From contig FMXS01000010.1 in the NCBI GenBank assembly GCA_900104495.1, positions 62,001 through 126,000 of the forward strand: a stretch of 64,000 bases of DNA. The letters are read 5' to 3'. The notes beneath the pieces were generated by a model. That model was not told the DNA's origin. It searched no databases and saw only the letters and a program-made list of their open reading frames with translations. Position numbers and translations under genes: made by a program. Origin of the DNA: Ruminococcaceae bacterium FB2012 (lineage in GTDB: Bacteria > Bacillota > Clostridia > Oscillospirales > Ruminococcaceae). This document shows, one piece after another, positions 18,914-27,454 of this stretch. Within the stretch, counting starts at the first letter, position 1, and each line of letters starts with the position of its first letter.

Positions 18914-20104
18914 TCACCCCATTTCTATATCATCTTCCGAGGGCTGATCGTCATAGTCCTCATCGCAGTCCTCGGTTCCATCCTCAGTCTGTTCCGGCTC
19001 CCTTGAAATAATACCGTAGAGGCTTCCGTCAAGAGAAGAGATGATTCCATAATCGGTAACGGTGCAGCCCTTGCGTTCAAGGAGCGCTTCTCCTATCTCA
19101 GCAAAGCTGCTGTCGCCAACAACGTTCATATCGAATTGTCTGTTTACGATATTTTCCATATACCGAAAGCCGTAATCATCCGCGCTCTTGACGCTCGTGT
19201 CAAAGTCATATCTGTGAAGTCTGTCTATCAGCTCGTTGATCTCGCCTGCGCTCATAGGCATCTGCGTTGCCATTGCTGCCTTGAGCCGGATCACACCTCT
19301 GCTGCTCAGCCGGGTGCTTATCTTTTTTGCGACCGCCTGATAGATATACGCTTTAGATATATCGGAATCGGACGGAGGTGCTGTGTTCGGGAGTGCCGAC
19401 TTAAACCCGACTATTTCAAGGTCATCGACCTCAACTCCGATATCATGAGCGAACTCGCCTATCCGTCCGGCGTCCTGCGGCAGATAATATATCTCACCTG
19501 TCTTGGCTGCATCTCTGCCTTTCGGTGCTATCGTCAGACAGAAGAACGACTGCTCCGGCTTTTCAATTGTTATCTCCATATCTATCGGCTCATAGTTATC
19601 GGGGATAACATAGTAGTCGTCTATAAACACTCCGCCCTCACGGTCGGCCATTTCTCTGCCTATTGTGTAGGTGTCAAGGTAGGGAATAGCTTCTTCGGGG
19701 ACATCTTTGATCTCATCGAACCACTCGTTGTCGATCACGATCTCGCCGTAGTCATAGAACGACTTGCATGGAAACACCGGGACATCAGGTGTGTAGGTCA
19801 CGGTTATCAGCTCGTCAAGGCTCCGGTCATAGTTTTCCTTGAGAAGAGCCTGTATCATAACATTGTGTATTTTTGTATCGTTGTCACAGCCGTCGATGCG
19901 CTCGGCAAGGAGGTTGATCTTGTATAGGTCATCATCAAATTTCATCCCCTCCAGCATCGGGACTGCACCGCAGCGAACTACCTTGCAATCGACTTTGCTT
20001 TCATTGTAGAGACGCAGTTTGTCAAGCGCATCTCTTAGCTGATATCTGTCTGCCGGAAGCACCAGCTCGGTCGTAAATTTCCAATTCCTTAATTCAACTC
20101 TCAT
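18914..20104 (-). CDS. unrecognised ICE protein with acidic C-terminal tag
   Basis: 396 residues, soluble, no signal or membrane segment. It contains an ISKAYIYQAVAKKISTRLSSRGVIRL-type helical region (about 260-290) and LPQDAGRIGEFAHDIGVEVDDLEIV (about 225-250), which hints at the many small-domain cargo proteins of ICEs, but I cannot place it in a family. The final 30 residues are very acidic and end PSEDDIEMG, the tail shared with other genes in this element. It is translationally close to the next upstream gene (adjacent coordinates). Confidence 0.6.
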   Translation of the reverse strand: MRVELRNWKFTTELVLPADRYQLRDALDKLRLYNESKVDCKVVRCGAVPMLEGMKFDDDLYKINLLAERIDGCDNDTKIHNVMIQALLKENYDRSLDELITVTYTPDVPVFPCKSFYDYGEIVIDNEWFDEIKDVPEEAIPYLDTYTIGREMADREGGVFIDDYYVIPDNYEPIDMEITIEKPEQSFFCLTIAPKGRDAAKTGEIYYLPQDAGRIGEFAHDIGVEVDDLEIVGFKSALPNTAPPSDSDISKAYIYQAVAKKISTRLSSRGVIRLKAAMATQMPMSAGEINELIDRLHRYDFDTSVKSADDYGFRYMENIVNRQFDMNVVGDSSFAEIGEALLERKGCTVTDYGIISSLDGSLYGIISREPEQTEDGTEDCDEDYDDQPSEDDIEMG

Positions 20105-20557
20105 TTACATTCCTCCCATTTCAATATCGTCTGATTCATCCTGCCCGGACATCGCCTGCTCGAGCAGCTCCTTTTCATAGCAATAGCAGTAGCAGTCATA
20201 GTTTCCCGGATTGGGATTGCACCGGAGATAAAAATCATATCCGTTGCACTCAGCCTTGAAGCCCTGGCTTCCATCGAGCTGCTCGGTCGGAAGGTTCTTC
20301 AGATAAACCTTCATGCTTTCCCTGTCCCTGAAAATGTGTTTTCTCATTGTTCTGAAAATATGGTCAAGCGTATCCGAAAACTCATCGTCATTCATTTCTT
20401 CATGTTCACCCCACCAAGAATGCCAGAACTCATCTCCTGAGCCAAAGTCGATACGGAGATGCCCTATCAACGCTTTCTTGTGTTCGCCGTCTGAAGAGTA
20501 AAACAGCTTATGTTCGTTCTGCTCAGGCTTGGTTATCATAATTCTTTTACTGTGCAT
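20105..20557 (-). CDS. unrecognised ICE protein with acidic C-terminal tag
   Basis: The ATG at 20557 (MHSKRIMITKPEQ) has GTGAGG upstream and overlaps the end of the NlpC-like gene by 11 bases; 150 residues. It is rich in Tyr, Cys, Trp and His (HSWWGEHEEMNDDEF, YDCYCYCYEKE) with no known domain. It ends DESDDIEMGGM, and the same bases that encode GGM carry the GGGAGG ribosome site of the next gene. A small cargo protein of unknown role. Confidence 0.55.
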   Translation of the reverse strand: MHSKRIMITKPEQNEHKLFYSSDGEHKKALIGHLRIDFGSGDEFWHSWWGEHEEMNDDEFSDTLDHIFRTMRKHIFRDRESMKVYLKNLPTEQLDGSQGFKAECNGYDFYLRCNPNPGNYDCYCYCYEKELLEQAMSGQDESDDIEMGGM

Positions 20558-21560
20558 TGCTTTCAACCTCACTTTCGTTATTATTCTCATTACTGCTGTC
20601 ATCGGGTGGGTTCCTTATTGCCTCTATCGCATCATCAACCTCCTGCGGATAGCTGATGCCCTCGTAGGTACACCACGATGACCATGTGCCGTCAGCCACA
20701 GCCTGCTTGTTCACATAGCCGGGGATAGCAGAGGAGAAAACAACTTGCCCGCCGCCGATGTAGATACCGTGCATGCTGCCGTCATAGAGGCCGAGACCTG
20801 GGATGTCGGGCATCGTTGCAAGGTCACCCTGAACGGTATATGTCAGCGTAGTCCAGGTATCTCCGAACTGCTCGGTAGTCGGTTCGTAGTTTAGGTACCC
20901 GACTATCATCCCGGCGTTGTCGGCATAGCGGATATTATCTTCTTCGCATTGGTTCCCGGAGTAGCCTGCCTTGTAACCCCACCCGGAGATGTAGGCGTTG
21001 TCAGCCCACCGTCCGAGGTCACCGCAGTTCTTTGTTGCCGGATCGTCAAACATATACGGATTGATCGTCAGATTCATCAGCCCCGTGTAGGTTCGGAGAA
21101 ACTGATCGTAGTCGATCTCCACACCGTAGGTCGAGGCTATTCCTGTTATCAGGTCCTGATCATTCGGCGCGATAGCGAAGAGATGAGCATAGCTCTCGGC
21201 GTTGAAGCCGCTGTACTCCGACAGGCAGCAGACGTATATGATCTGCGCCTTGCGGGTCTGTATGCGCACTCCCGCATTTGCCATTGCCGCTTCGATCTCT
21301 CTGTTCATCCGGTTTATATCTTCAAGCTGTGCCTGCTGCTCCGGCGATAGCCGTGCATATACATCATTCGGGCTGATATGGAGATCAGCCTGATCCATAG
21401 CATCGTTTCCGAAGCTGCTCATTGATTTCAGCACTGCTACCGGCAGGAACATCAAGGCAAGAAATCCCGCGATGATACTCATCACGGGTACCCATACTCT
21501 TTTTCGCTTTTCCTTATCCCCGGCAAGCATCATGGCGAGCTTAACAAGCAGTGCTTTCAT
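20547..21560 (-). CDS. membrane-anchored NlpC/P60-like conjugation protein, catalytic Cys missing
   Basis: 337 residues. A basic start and one membrane helix (about 24-44) anchor it outside the cell, followed by a coiled coil (70-95) and a helical segment (100-165). The C-terminal domain aligns by pattern with clostridial NlpC/P60 conjugation hydrolases (LARWAYNAYQSGWGY..., DCxGLIKGY, HIGVYIGGG). Here the text is RYADNAGMIVGYL, so the nucleophile Cys is Asn215, while His264 (MHGIYIGGG) remains nearby. It would normally open peptidoglycan for the transfer channel; in this protein hydrolysis seems lost and a structural or binding role is likely. Confidence 0.7.
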   Translation of the reverse strand: MKALLVKLAMMLAGDKEKRKRVWVPVMSIIAGFLALMFLPVAVLKSMSSFGNDAMDQADLHISPNDVYARLSPEQQAQLEDINRMNREIEAAMANAGVRIQTRKAQIIYVCCLSEYSGFNAESYAHLFAIAPNDQDLITGIASTYGVEIDYDQFLRTYTGLMNLTINPYMFDDPATKNCGDLGRWADNAYISGWGYKAGYSGNQCEEDNIRYADNAGMIVGYLNYEPTTEQFGDTWTTLTYTVQGDLATMPDIPGLGLYDGSMHGIYIGGGQVVFSSAIPGYVNKQAVADGTWSSWCTYEGISYPQEVDDAIEAIRNPPDDSSNENNNESEVESNAQ

Positions 21561-21750
21561 TGACCTTGTACCTCCTTACCCTGAACTCTGTGTTCCTGTC
21601 GAGTGTTATCATCTCGAGATGGTGCTTGTATTCAAGCGCACCGATCTCGGTATCAAATAAAACAGGTGCGCTGTGTAAGCGCACCCAACCCTCGAATGTG
21701 TTTTTAATGTTCTGTGTGTATCTGACCTTCCAGATCCCGAATTTCTGCAT
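21541..21750 (-). CDS. small basic protein of the transfer operon
   Basis: The ATG at 21750 (MQKFGIWKVRYTQ) follows AGGGGGTGATG; 69 residues. The compact alpha/beta pattern ends in a basic strand (FRVRRYKVNE). No family recognised. It overlaps the NlpC-like gene start by 20 bases and the DUF6809-type gene end by 47 bases, so it is translated as part of the operon. Confidence 0.5.
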   Translation of the reverse strand: MQKFGIWKVRYTQNIKNTFEGWVRLHSAPVLFDTEIGALEYKHHLEMITLDRNTEFRVRRYKVNESTAC

Positions 21751-22021
21751 CGGCATCACCCCCTTTCAGTATTTCGATCATCAGCCTTGCGCCGTCTTTG
21801 AAGCCCGACTCATAACAGTCTGTGCTGAACATATCATTAAGCTCACCGTACTTAGCCAGCAGCTTTTCAAGCATAGCATTCTGCTCATCGTTAAGCATCC
21901 CGACAAGTCTGCCGTGATCATAAAGCCATTTGCGATGAAGCTCCTTGTAGCCCTTGATGTTCACCGTGCTTCTATCAATCGGCACGTTGTTGCCCATATA
22001 GATATCCTTTATCATTCCCAT
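21704..22021 (-). CDS. DUF6809 family protein
   Basis: The ATG at 22021 (MGMIKDIYMGNNVPIDR) has a strong AAGGAGGTG; 105 residues. MIKD(I/L)YxGN, two long helices (YKELHRKWLYDHGRLVGMLNDEQNAMLEKLLAKYGELN) and YESGFKDGARLMIEIL are the DUF6809 pattern, found widely in clostridial mobile elements. Probably a helical adaptor; function unknown. Confidence 0.65.
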   Translation of the reverse strand: MGMIKDIYMGNNVPIDRSTVNIKGYKELHRKWLYDHGRLVGMLNDEQNAMLEKLLAKYGELNDMFSTDCYESGFKDGARLMIEILKGGDADAEIRDLEGQIHTEH

Positions 22022-22110
22022 TTGGAACACCTCCTTGACAAGACAGGATACCACAACTGGCTTTGAATAGCTATTCATCAATGTGGACAGATTATCCCGC
22101 TGCCGTTTGG

Positions 22111-22473
22111 TTACATTTCCATATCGACCTCGGCAGTTTCGGCTGTCGGCTCAAGGTCATAGTATTCAAGCGCATCGCCCTTGTCCATCAGTTCATAGAG
22201 CAGATCGCTGAGACTGTCGCCATAGTAGCCGTATTGCTCGTCAAGGCTTTCCGAGATCATATCCGACAGCACATTCAGCGGATCCTTAAACTGTAAAAGG
22301 TATTCGGCTTCGTCCTCCTGAATAACATCGGGAACGCACCTTACAGCATAGTCAGATGCAGCAATGTTGGATGCAAGCAGCACAAGATCTTCCGGCTTCA
22401 TGTGGAGCCATGATTCACGATGTTCTGCGTAGCTGTCGTTGAGTTTTTGTATGAGCTGTTCTTTCTTAGTCAT
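22111..22473 (-). CDS. DUF3848-like protein with acidic C-terminal tag
   Basis: 120 residues. The middle (IAASDYAVRCVPDVIQEDEAEYLLQFKDPLNVLSDMI) recalls DUF3848 helical proteins, in which a short helix precedes EAExLL and a PL turn. It is a paralogue of the next upstream gene and overlaps it by four bases (ATGA). Its last residues, EVDMEM, fit the shared tail. About 85 bases separate it from the next gene. Confidence 0.55.
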   Translation of the reverse strand: MTKKEQLIQKLNDSYAEHRESWLHMKPEDLVLLASNIAASDYAVRCVPDVIQEDEAEYLLQFKDPLNVLSDMISESLDEQYGYYGDSLSDLLYELMDKGDALEYYDLEPTAETAEVDMEM

Positions 22474-22841
22474 GTCTCTACCTCCTTGCTGCTCTTTTCT
22501 TTTTCGACCTCTTTCATATCAGCCTCGTACAACAATTGCAAACTGCATTTATCAAGTGCAGTATCAAGCGCCTCACGGAGCATATCGCCGTAAAAACTGA
22601 AATGATCATCGCTACAGTCCATAATACAATCAGCTACAAGATACAGCGGATTTTCAAGCTGAAGCAAATCCTCCGCTTCTTCCTCTGTAATTACACTCGA
22701 TATGCATCTTTGTGCATATTCAGCCGATACGATGTTTATTGCCCAGAACAGCATCTCTTTTTTATCTTTTTTGAGCATTAACTCGCAGAGTTCTTCATAA
22801 CTCTTTTTCATCTTCTGTGACAATTCAAATACTTTAGACAT
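22470..22841 (-). CDS. DUF3848-like paralogue
   Basis: The ATG at 22841 (MSKVFELSQKM) follows GGAGGG; 123 residues. It shares the layout of the 22111-22473 protein (INIVSAEYAQRCISSVITEEEAEDLLQLENPLYLVADCI) but ends in a Lys/Glu stretch (VEKEKSSKEVET) instead of the acidic-Met tail. So of two tandem paralogues only one carries the tag, a useful contrast. Function unknown. Confidence 0.55.
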   Translation of the reverse strand: MSKVFELSQKMKKSYEELCELMLKKDKKEMLFWAINIVSAEYAQRCISSVITEEEAEDLLQLENPLYLVADCIMDCSDDHFSFYGDMLREALDTALDKCSLQLLYEADMKEVEKEKSSKEVET

Positions 22842-22842
22842 A

Positions 22843-23325
22843 TTATTTCCCTCCATATTCTTTTTCCCATTTTTCCCACATCTTGTTTTCAAGTTCCATA
22901 TAGTAATGCGGCTTTTTGGTCATTTCATAATAGATTGAAAGTCCGAGATGACCGATAGTCCTCATAAGCTCATCAGAAAGATTTCGCTTTCCGGTCAGGT
23001 AATATATCTCCTTAACCTTGCCTTCCCACATTTTATCAGCATATTTCCGATGGCTGTTGAACGTACTCTGCTTCAGATCACTGCCCTTTCGAATCGGAGC
23101 TTCTCTCGCATACCAATACAGAGCTTCTATATCTTTGATGCAGTTATCGGACAATGTCAGAAGATACTCGCACAGCATCTTTTCTGCAAGCATATGAAAG
23201 AAATTGCTCTCGGTATATCCTTCTTTCTGCATATCCTTCCAAGCCTTATCTGACCATTCCTTTACGTTCTTGTGAAGCAGGATCACATTCACAAGTATCT
23301 CGGAAGTTAAATCTTTGAATACCAT
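22843..23325 (-). CDS. unrecognised helical protein of the transfer operon
   Basis: 160 residues, start after GGGAGGTGAGAAA. All-helical, basic at the C-terminus (MWEKWEKEYGGK), with aromatic-rich segments. No domain recognised. Only a one-base gap separates it from the next gene and four bases from VirB4, so it is cotranscribed with the channel ATPase. Confidence 0.5.
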   Translation of the reverse strand: MVFKDLTSEILVNVILLHKNVKEWSDKAWKDMQKEGYTESNFFHMLAEKMLCEYLLTLSDNCIKDIEALYWYAREAPIRKGSDLKQSTFNSHRKYADKMWEGKVKEIYYLTGKRNLSDELMRTIGHLGLSIYYEMTKKPHYYMELENKMWEKWEKEYGGK

Positions 23326-23329
23326 TTTC

Positions 23330-25144
23330 TCACCTCCCTCCGGCAGTCCCGAACAATGCAGCCTTGTGCGGCGGTGCGATGACCTGAAGCAGATATCGCT
23401 CGTTGCCGCAGCGGTACAGGCATATCGTTTTCTCGGGATAGTGTATCAGCGCATATTCCGACTTTTCCATTGACTGAGCCTCAATGTATTCTGTTTCATT
23501 TACGCTGCCGGGATAAAAATCAAAATGGTGAGATGGTATCGAAAACAGCGGCTTGGTAAACTCTTTGATCTCGGGCAGGAGGAAATCGTTGATATTCTGT
23601 GAGGCAAGGATGAATGAACTCTCCTTTTTGCGGACTCGCTTCATGCCGTTTCTGATGTACTCGATTGCTGTGATGTTACTCAAAAAAAGATATAGCTCGT
23701 CAATCGCAGCTACGGTATTTCCGCGCCCCAGGAGCTGATTGCTCATGTAGGACAGTATGTTGAACAGCAGGGTATCCTTAAGCTTCTTGTTCGTATCCAT
23801 AAGTCCCTTTACTCCGAATGCAACGAAGTCGCCGTCCACGATGTTGGTGTGTCCGTTGAAATACTGCGACTCCGCACCCTTGCACATCGAGTGTATTCCG
23901 AGGCAGATATTCTGCAGGGATTCCTCTGTGTAGAGGTGTTTCTTCTCGCTGTCGAAGATCATAAACTCCTTTTCGACCAGATCGTATAGGTCTGACATGG
24001 TCGGATAGTCCTCGGAGATCAGTGTGCTGAAATCCGTGATGTCGGTAATGCCGAAACGGGCATAGAGCTTTTCAAGCATGATCTCGAGGGTGTCGATCTC
24101 CGCATCGGTGAAATCCTTGTAGGCTCTGAAAAAGTCCTTGAGGTAAGATATATGCTGACTAAGCCTTGTGATCTGTCGGAAGGTCTCGGTGGTCTCGCTC
24201 TTGTCGGCCTCGCCCCAGGCCTTCGGCTCAAGGGGGTTGATCATATACTGTCCAGACATCATGTCGATATAGGTGCCGCCGAGGTTCTCGGTCAGCTCCC
24301 GGTACTCGGCTTCGGGATCAAGTATCAGTACCGACTTGCCCGCCTCTCGCTGATTGCAGAGGATGAGCTTCATCAGATAGGATTTACCCTGACCGGAGTT
24401 GCCGAGGATGATCACATTGCTGTTTGTCCTGTCCTCGGTTCGCTTATCAAAGTCCACGATGATGTTCGTTCCGAACTTGTCCCTACCCAGATAGAATCCG
24501 TTCTCATCGGTCTTTCCCGAATAGCTGAGAGGATAAAGATTAGCCACACTCGATGCAGGCAGCACTCGCTCTGTCCTGTATCCGAAGTTATTGCTTCCGG
24601 TCGGCAGCACCGAGAGGAAGCCTTCCTTCTGCCGCAGGAGCAGACGGTCAACAGATATTTTTGAGCGTGTCAGCTCCATCTGTATCTCAGATTCAAGTTC
24701 CTTCAGCTTTTCTTCCGAGGTGGCCTTGAATTCAAGAAAAACCGCACAGTGCAGCAGCGGCTCTTTGTTTCTTCGCATATCAGACAGCAGCTCCACTACG
24801 TCCTGAATATCACCCTGCGCCTTGATGCTCTGTGTGACATCGTTGGTGTTTGACATCAGATGCATCTTTCTTGTTGCGTGCTGAATAATCTTGTTCTGCT
24901 CGGCAGCATCCACAAGCCTGTTGTAAATTCTAACCGTCACTCCGGTATGATCGGCGATGTGATCAAGTATAGCCATTTCCTCGGTGGAGGGCGGGTATTC
25001 CGTTATCGCCCAGGTGCTTTTGTAGTAATTGCCGCAGATATAGTGGTCGGGGTAGAATTTTATCATTCCTGGCGCAATGCGGTCAAAGTAGGTCTTGACT
25101 GCAAATTCCTCACTCACCGCCGAGTTTCTCTGTTTCGCCTTCAT
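23330..25144 (-). CDS. VirB4-type conjugation ATPase
   Basis: The second ATG (25144, MKAKQRNSAV) sits at better distance from AGGGAG than the first (25150); about 604 residues. The RecA-like motor has Walker A GNSGQGKS (about 247-254), a Walker B-like VAAIDELYLFLSN and the ILASQNINDFLLP segment typical of VirB4/TraE family. It powers pilus and channel assembly of the type IV secretion system at the inner membrane. The N-terminal third is shorter than in fused VirB4 proteins; the preceding gene seems to supply part of it. Confidence 0.9.
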   Translation of the reverse strand: MKAKQRNSAVSEEFAVKTYFDRIAPGMIKFYPDHYICGNYYKSTWAITEYPPSTEEMAILDHIADHTGVTVRIYNRLVDAAEQNKIIQHATRKMHLMSNTNDVTQSIKAQGDIQDVVELLSDMRRNKEPLLHCAVFLEFKATSEEKLKELESEIQMELTRSKISVDRLLLRQKEGFLSVLPTGSNNFGYRTERVLPASSVANLYPLSYSGKTDENGFYLGRDKFGTNIIVDFDKRTEDRTNSNVIILGNSGQGKSYLMKLILCNQREAGKSVLILDPEAEYRELTENLGGTYIDMMSGQYMINPLEPKAWGEADKSETTETFRQITRLSQHISYLKDFFRAYKDFTDAEIDTLEIMLEKLYARFGITDITDFSTLISEDYPTMSDLYDLVEKEFMIFDSEKKHLYTEESLQNICLGIHSMCKGAESQYFNGHTNIVDGDFVAFGVKGLMDTNKKLKDTLLFNILSYMSNQLLGRGNTVAAIDELYLFLSNITAIEYIRNGMKRVRKKESSFILASQNINDFLLPEIKEFTKPLFSIPSHHFDFYPGSVNETEYIEAQSMEKSEYALIHYPEKTICLYRCGNERYLLQVIAPPHKAALFGTAGGR

Positions 25145-25715
25145 TGTCATTCACTCCCTTCATTATCATTTTTTCTCCTTCGACATCTTCGATCATATCC
25201 CCCGTAATGCTCGTGCCGAAATACAGCGCGAGCATCCTCTTGATCTCGGCCTTGTCGAGCCGGTGCGCGATGAATCCGTTATCCTTGATGACTTTGCCGA
25301 TCTCGTTAAGTCGGTTGAAAATGAAGCTCTCTTTTTCCTTCCGGAATCGCACCGCAAACAGAAACTGCCGTGCCGTTGACATCTCCACCTGAATGCTGTC
25401 GAGATATTCCATGTCGGCTTCGAGCAGTTTTCTGACAGCCTCGTTCTGCTCTTTGGCAAGACGTTCTTTGATGTACGCCTTGTTGCTGTCGAAGTATTCG
25501 CAGGAGTCCGTTGCTATTATCTCAAGCTCCGGTACTGCGGTCAGCAGAGACATCATGCGGTGAATCTTGGTGTCAACGCTCACCGCCGACAGCACGCTGA
25601 TGTTGGTCGGCTCCACCGAGAAGAATGCGATCTCCGCTTTGTCGGTCCTGATGCCGTAATTAGTAAAGCGTTCAAAGCCTATGAGACTCTGAACGCTGTT
25701 TTTCTTCTTTGCCAT
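25110..25715 (-). CDS. VirB4 partner protein (N-terminal CagE/TrbE-like region)
   Basis: The ATG at 25715 (MAKKKNSVQSLIGFERFTNYGIRT) is chosen for ribosome-site spacing; 201 residues. Sequence such as VSVDTKIHRMMSLLTAVPELEIIATDSCEYFDSNKAYIKERL resembles the N-terminal region of VirB4-like proteins in other clostridial ICEs. It overlaps the VirB4 gene by about 35-41 bases, so the two proteins are probably made together and act as one unit. Confidence 0.65.
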   Translation of the reverse strand: MAKKKNSVQSLIGFERFTNYGIRTDKAEIAFFSVEPTNISVLSAVSVDTKIHRMMSLLTAVPELEIIATDSCEYFDSNKAYIKERLAKEQNEAVRKLLEADMEYLDSIQVEMSTARQFLFAVRFRKEKESFIFNRLNEIGKVIKDNGFIAHRLDKAEIKRMLALYFGTSITGDMIEDVEGEKMIMKGVNDNEGETEKLGGE

Positions 25716-25717
25716 TG

Positions 25718-25990
25718 TTATTCTCCTTTCGCCCGGCACTCAAATTTTTGGTCTGCGAGAACAAAGAATCTGAATGCGTTGATAAGATAGTCTATGATCG
25801 CCATATCGTCCGTCCGTATCGTCAGAAAAGCAAAACACCCTGTCCACGCAAAGGGCAGGATGTTCCACAGATTCACAAGCACGATGACCGACAGCACTAT
25901 TCCGGCGCATATGATGATAAAATCCCGAATTGACCAGAACCAAAGCTTTACGCTTGCCCTGAGGTTTTCGGGGTAGTAGTAGGTTTTCAT
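25718..25990 (-). CDS. small membrane protein of the transfer channel (PrgI/TcpE or VirB3-like)
   Basis: 90 residues with two close membrane helices (DFIIICAGIVLSVIVLVNLW and LPFAWTGCFAFLTI). A start after AGGAGG and its place directly ahead of the VirB4 pair match the PrgI/TcpE or VirB3 position in Gram-positive transfer systems. Assignment is by size, topology and neighbours. Confidence 0.6.
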   Translation of the reverse strand: MKTYYYPENLRASVKLWFWSIRDFIIICAGIVLSVIVLVNLWNILPFAWTGCFAFLTIRTDDMAIIDYLINAFRFFVLADQKFECRAKGE

Positions 25991-26004
25991 TTCATTCCTC
26001 CTAA

Positions 26005-26033
26005 CAAAAAACAGCCGACATTTCTGCCGGCTG
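26005..26033 (-). terminator. intrinsic terminator after the NYN gene
   Basis: CAGCCG (26028-26033 side) pairs with CGGCTG and is followed on the minus strand by TTTTTTG. It stands between the NYN gene and the VirB3/VirB4 block, so the latter needs read-through or its own promoter. Confidence 0.7.
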
Positions 26034-26045
26034 CGTTTTCGGTAT

Positions 26046-27374
26046 TTAGTTGGCTATTATTACACTTACGTTTCCATCGTGATCAAATTTTAGCCTTAGT
26101 GTTTTAATATACTTCTCGTAAAAAATAGCGATCTCTTTTTCGGTAGCATCAATCCTTGCTTCAAGGTGGATCTGATTTGCAAGCTCTTTTCCGTTCCATT
26201 GGAGCAGATCAGGCAGATGCTGTTCAAGGTTATCGAACAGTACCGCTTTCTTGAGTTCCTCTGTATTGCCGCTGCAGAAATCATCAATTGAGCAGTAGTA
26301 GATACCATGCTCTGCCAGTGCGTTTTTGAGTGCTTGTCCGCAATGCTCGTATTCGTACATTACTATGAATCTTGCTTTCGGCAGAGAGCTTATGAGGCCC
26401 CAGAAGTCGGAGTCACTCGATACGATGATAAATGAGTCAATGCTGTTTTCATAATAATTCTGACAGACACCCGCCGTCATCTTTATGTCCACAAGCGATT
26501 TTCTGTCGGTTACACGCTCAACCTCAATATGCTCTACGGGTATGTGTGTGAACTTACCGAGGAAGTCCCAGCCGGGCGAGGTATGCTCGTCATCATACAG
26601 TACGATCTTCTCAATCTTTGCAAGCTCGTCCTGGTTCAGATTTTTCAGCACTCCGTACAGCTTGTACACATCGGAGTTCTCACAGTCAACTGCTATTGCC
26701 GTTCTGCCGCTGTTGTTCACGAAATCATATATCGTGTTCTTGGTCTCATCGGTGGCATCCCTGTATTTTGTCTTGTCCTCGAAATAGTCTCCATGCCATT
26801 GATACAGCAATGACAGGAATTTACCGTCATTGTGCAGGATATTGCCGAGACTTTGGGGATTCCAATAAATATACATATGGAATGGGTAAAATGCATTCTT
26901 TTCAAGGAATTTGAGGAACTCCTGTTTTAAGATTCCTTTCTGGCGGTACTTTGGTATGCAGAACAGATCCCGTATATATGCCCAATTGACCCAGTCATAA
27001 AAAAGTGTTGAACAGTTATCAATGTTGGCTGCTATAAGCTCGCACATATCATCCATATATTTCTCTGAACGATAATTGGGTTTGATTATATCAATGCCCC
27101 ACTCACGCAGTTTCTTGATGTTCTCTTTATCATACCACTCAAGTCTGTCAAGATTTTTAAGATTGAAACGCATTTCATGATCGGTGTCTTTAAACTTATA
27201 AAAAAGTGTGGTTCTTATCTTGCAAAGATACCTGATGATGCAGGCTTCTTTGCTTTGTCGTAGTTTTTCAATAAGATCGTGATAATCCGGTTCAAAGACT
27301 TTAGCCATAATTTCGTCTTTGACACCGATCAGATATGCTATCGTGGTTACTAATTCTTTGGTGTCAACTGTCAT
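26046..27374 (-). CDS. NYN-domain (PIN-like) putative ribonuclease
   Basis: 442 residues. Residues 220-350 hold the NYN pattern: TAIAVDCENSD (Asp230), SLVDIKMTAG (Asp296) and FIIVSSDSDFWGLI (Asp321, Asp323), the acidic residues that bind metal in PIN-like RNases. The N-terminal 200 residues are helical and unknown. It has its own promoter (27410-27438) and terminator, so it is an independent unit set inside the conjugation genes. It could regulate transfer-gene mRNA or act as defence cargo; neither is shown. Confidence 0.75.
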   Translation of the reverse strand: MTVDTKELVTTIAYLIGVKDEIMAKVFEPDYHDLIEKLRQSKEACIIRYLCKIRTTLFYKFKDTDHEMRFNLKNLDRLEWYDKENIKKLREWGIDIIKPNYRSEKYMDDMCELIAANIDNCSTLFYDWVNWAYIRDLFCIPKYRQKGILKQEFLKFLEKNAFYPFHMYIYWNPQSLGNILHNDGKFLSLLYQWHGDYFEDKTKYRDATDETKNTIYDFVNNSGRTAIAVDCENSDVYKLYGVLKNLNQDELAKIEKIVLYDDEHTSPGWDFLGKFTHIPVEHIEVERVTDRKSLVDIKMTAGVCQNYYENSIDSFIIVSSDSDFWGLISSLPKARFIVMYEYEHCGQALKNALAEHGIYYCSIDDFCSGNTEELKKAVLFDNLEQHLPDLLQWNGKELANQIHLEARIDATEKEIAIFYEKYIKTLRLKFDHDGNVSVIIAN

Positions 27375-27409
27375 GCTTCTGCGCTCCTTTCGTGCATTTT
27401 GATATTACC

Positions 27410-27438
27410 ATTATACCACACTACAGAGCGCTTTGCAA
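27410..27438 (-). promoter_or_regulatory. promoter of the NYN gene
   Basis: TTGCAA (27433-27438), 17-base spacer, TATAAT (27410-27415) on the minus strand, about 36 bases before the ATG. Confidence 0.65.
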
Positions 27439-27454
27439 GGGACAACACAATCAA

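Noticed and set aside
18914..20104. ArdA antirestriction protein
   Set aside because: Acidic and of ICE context, but the ArdA N-terminal pattern is absent.
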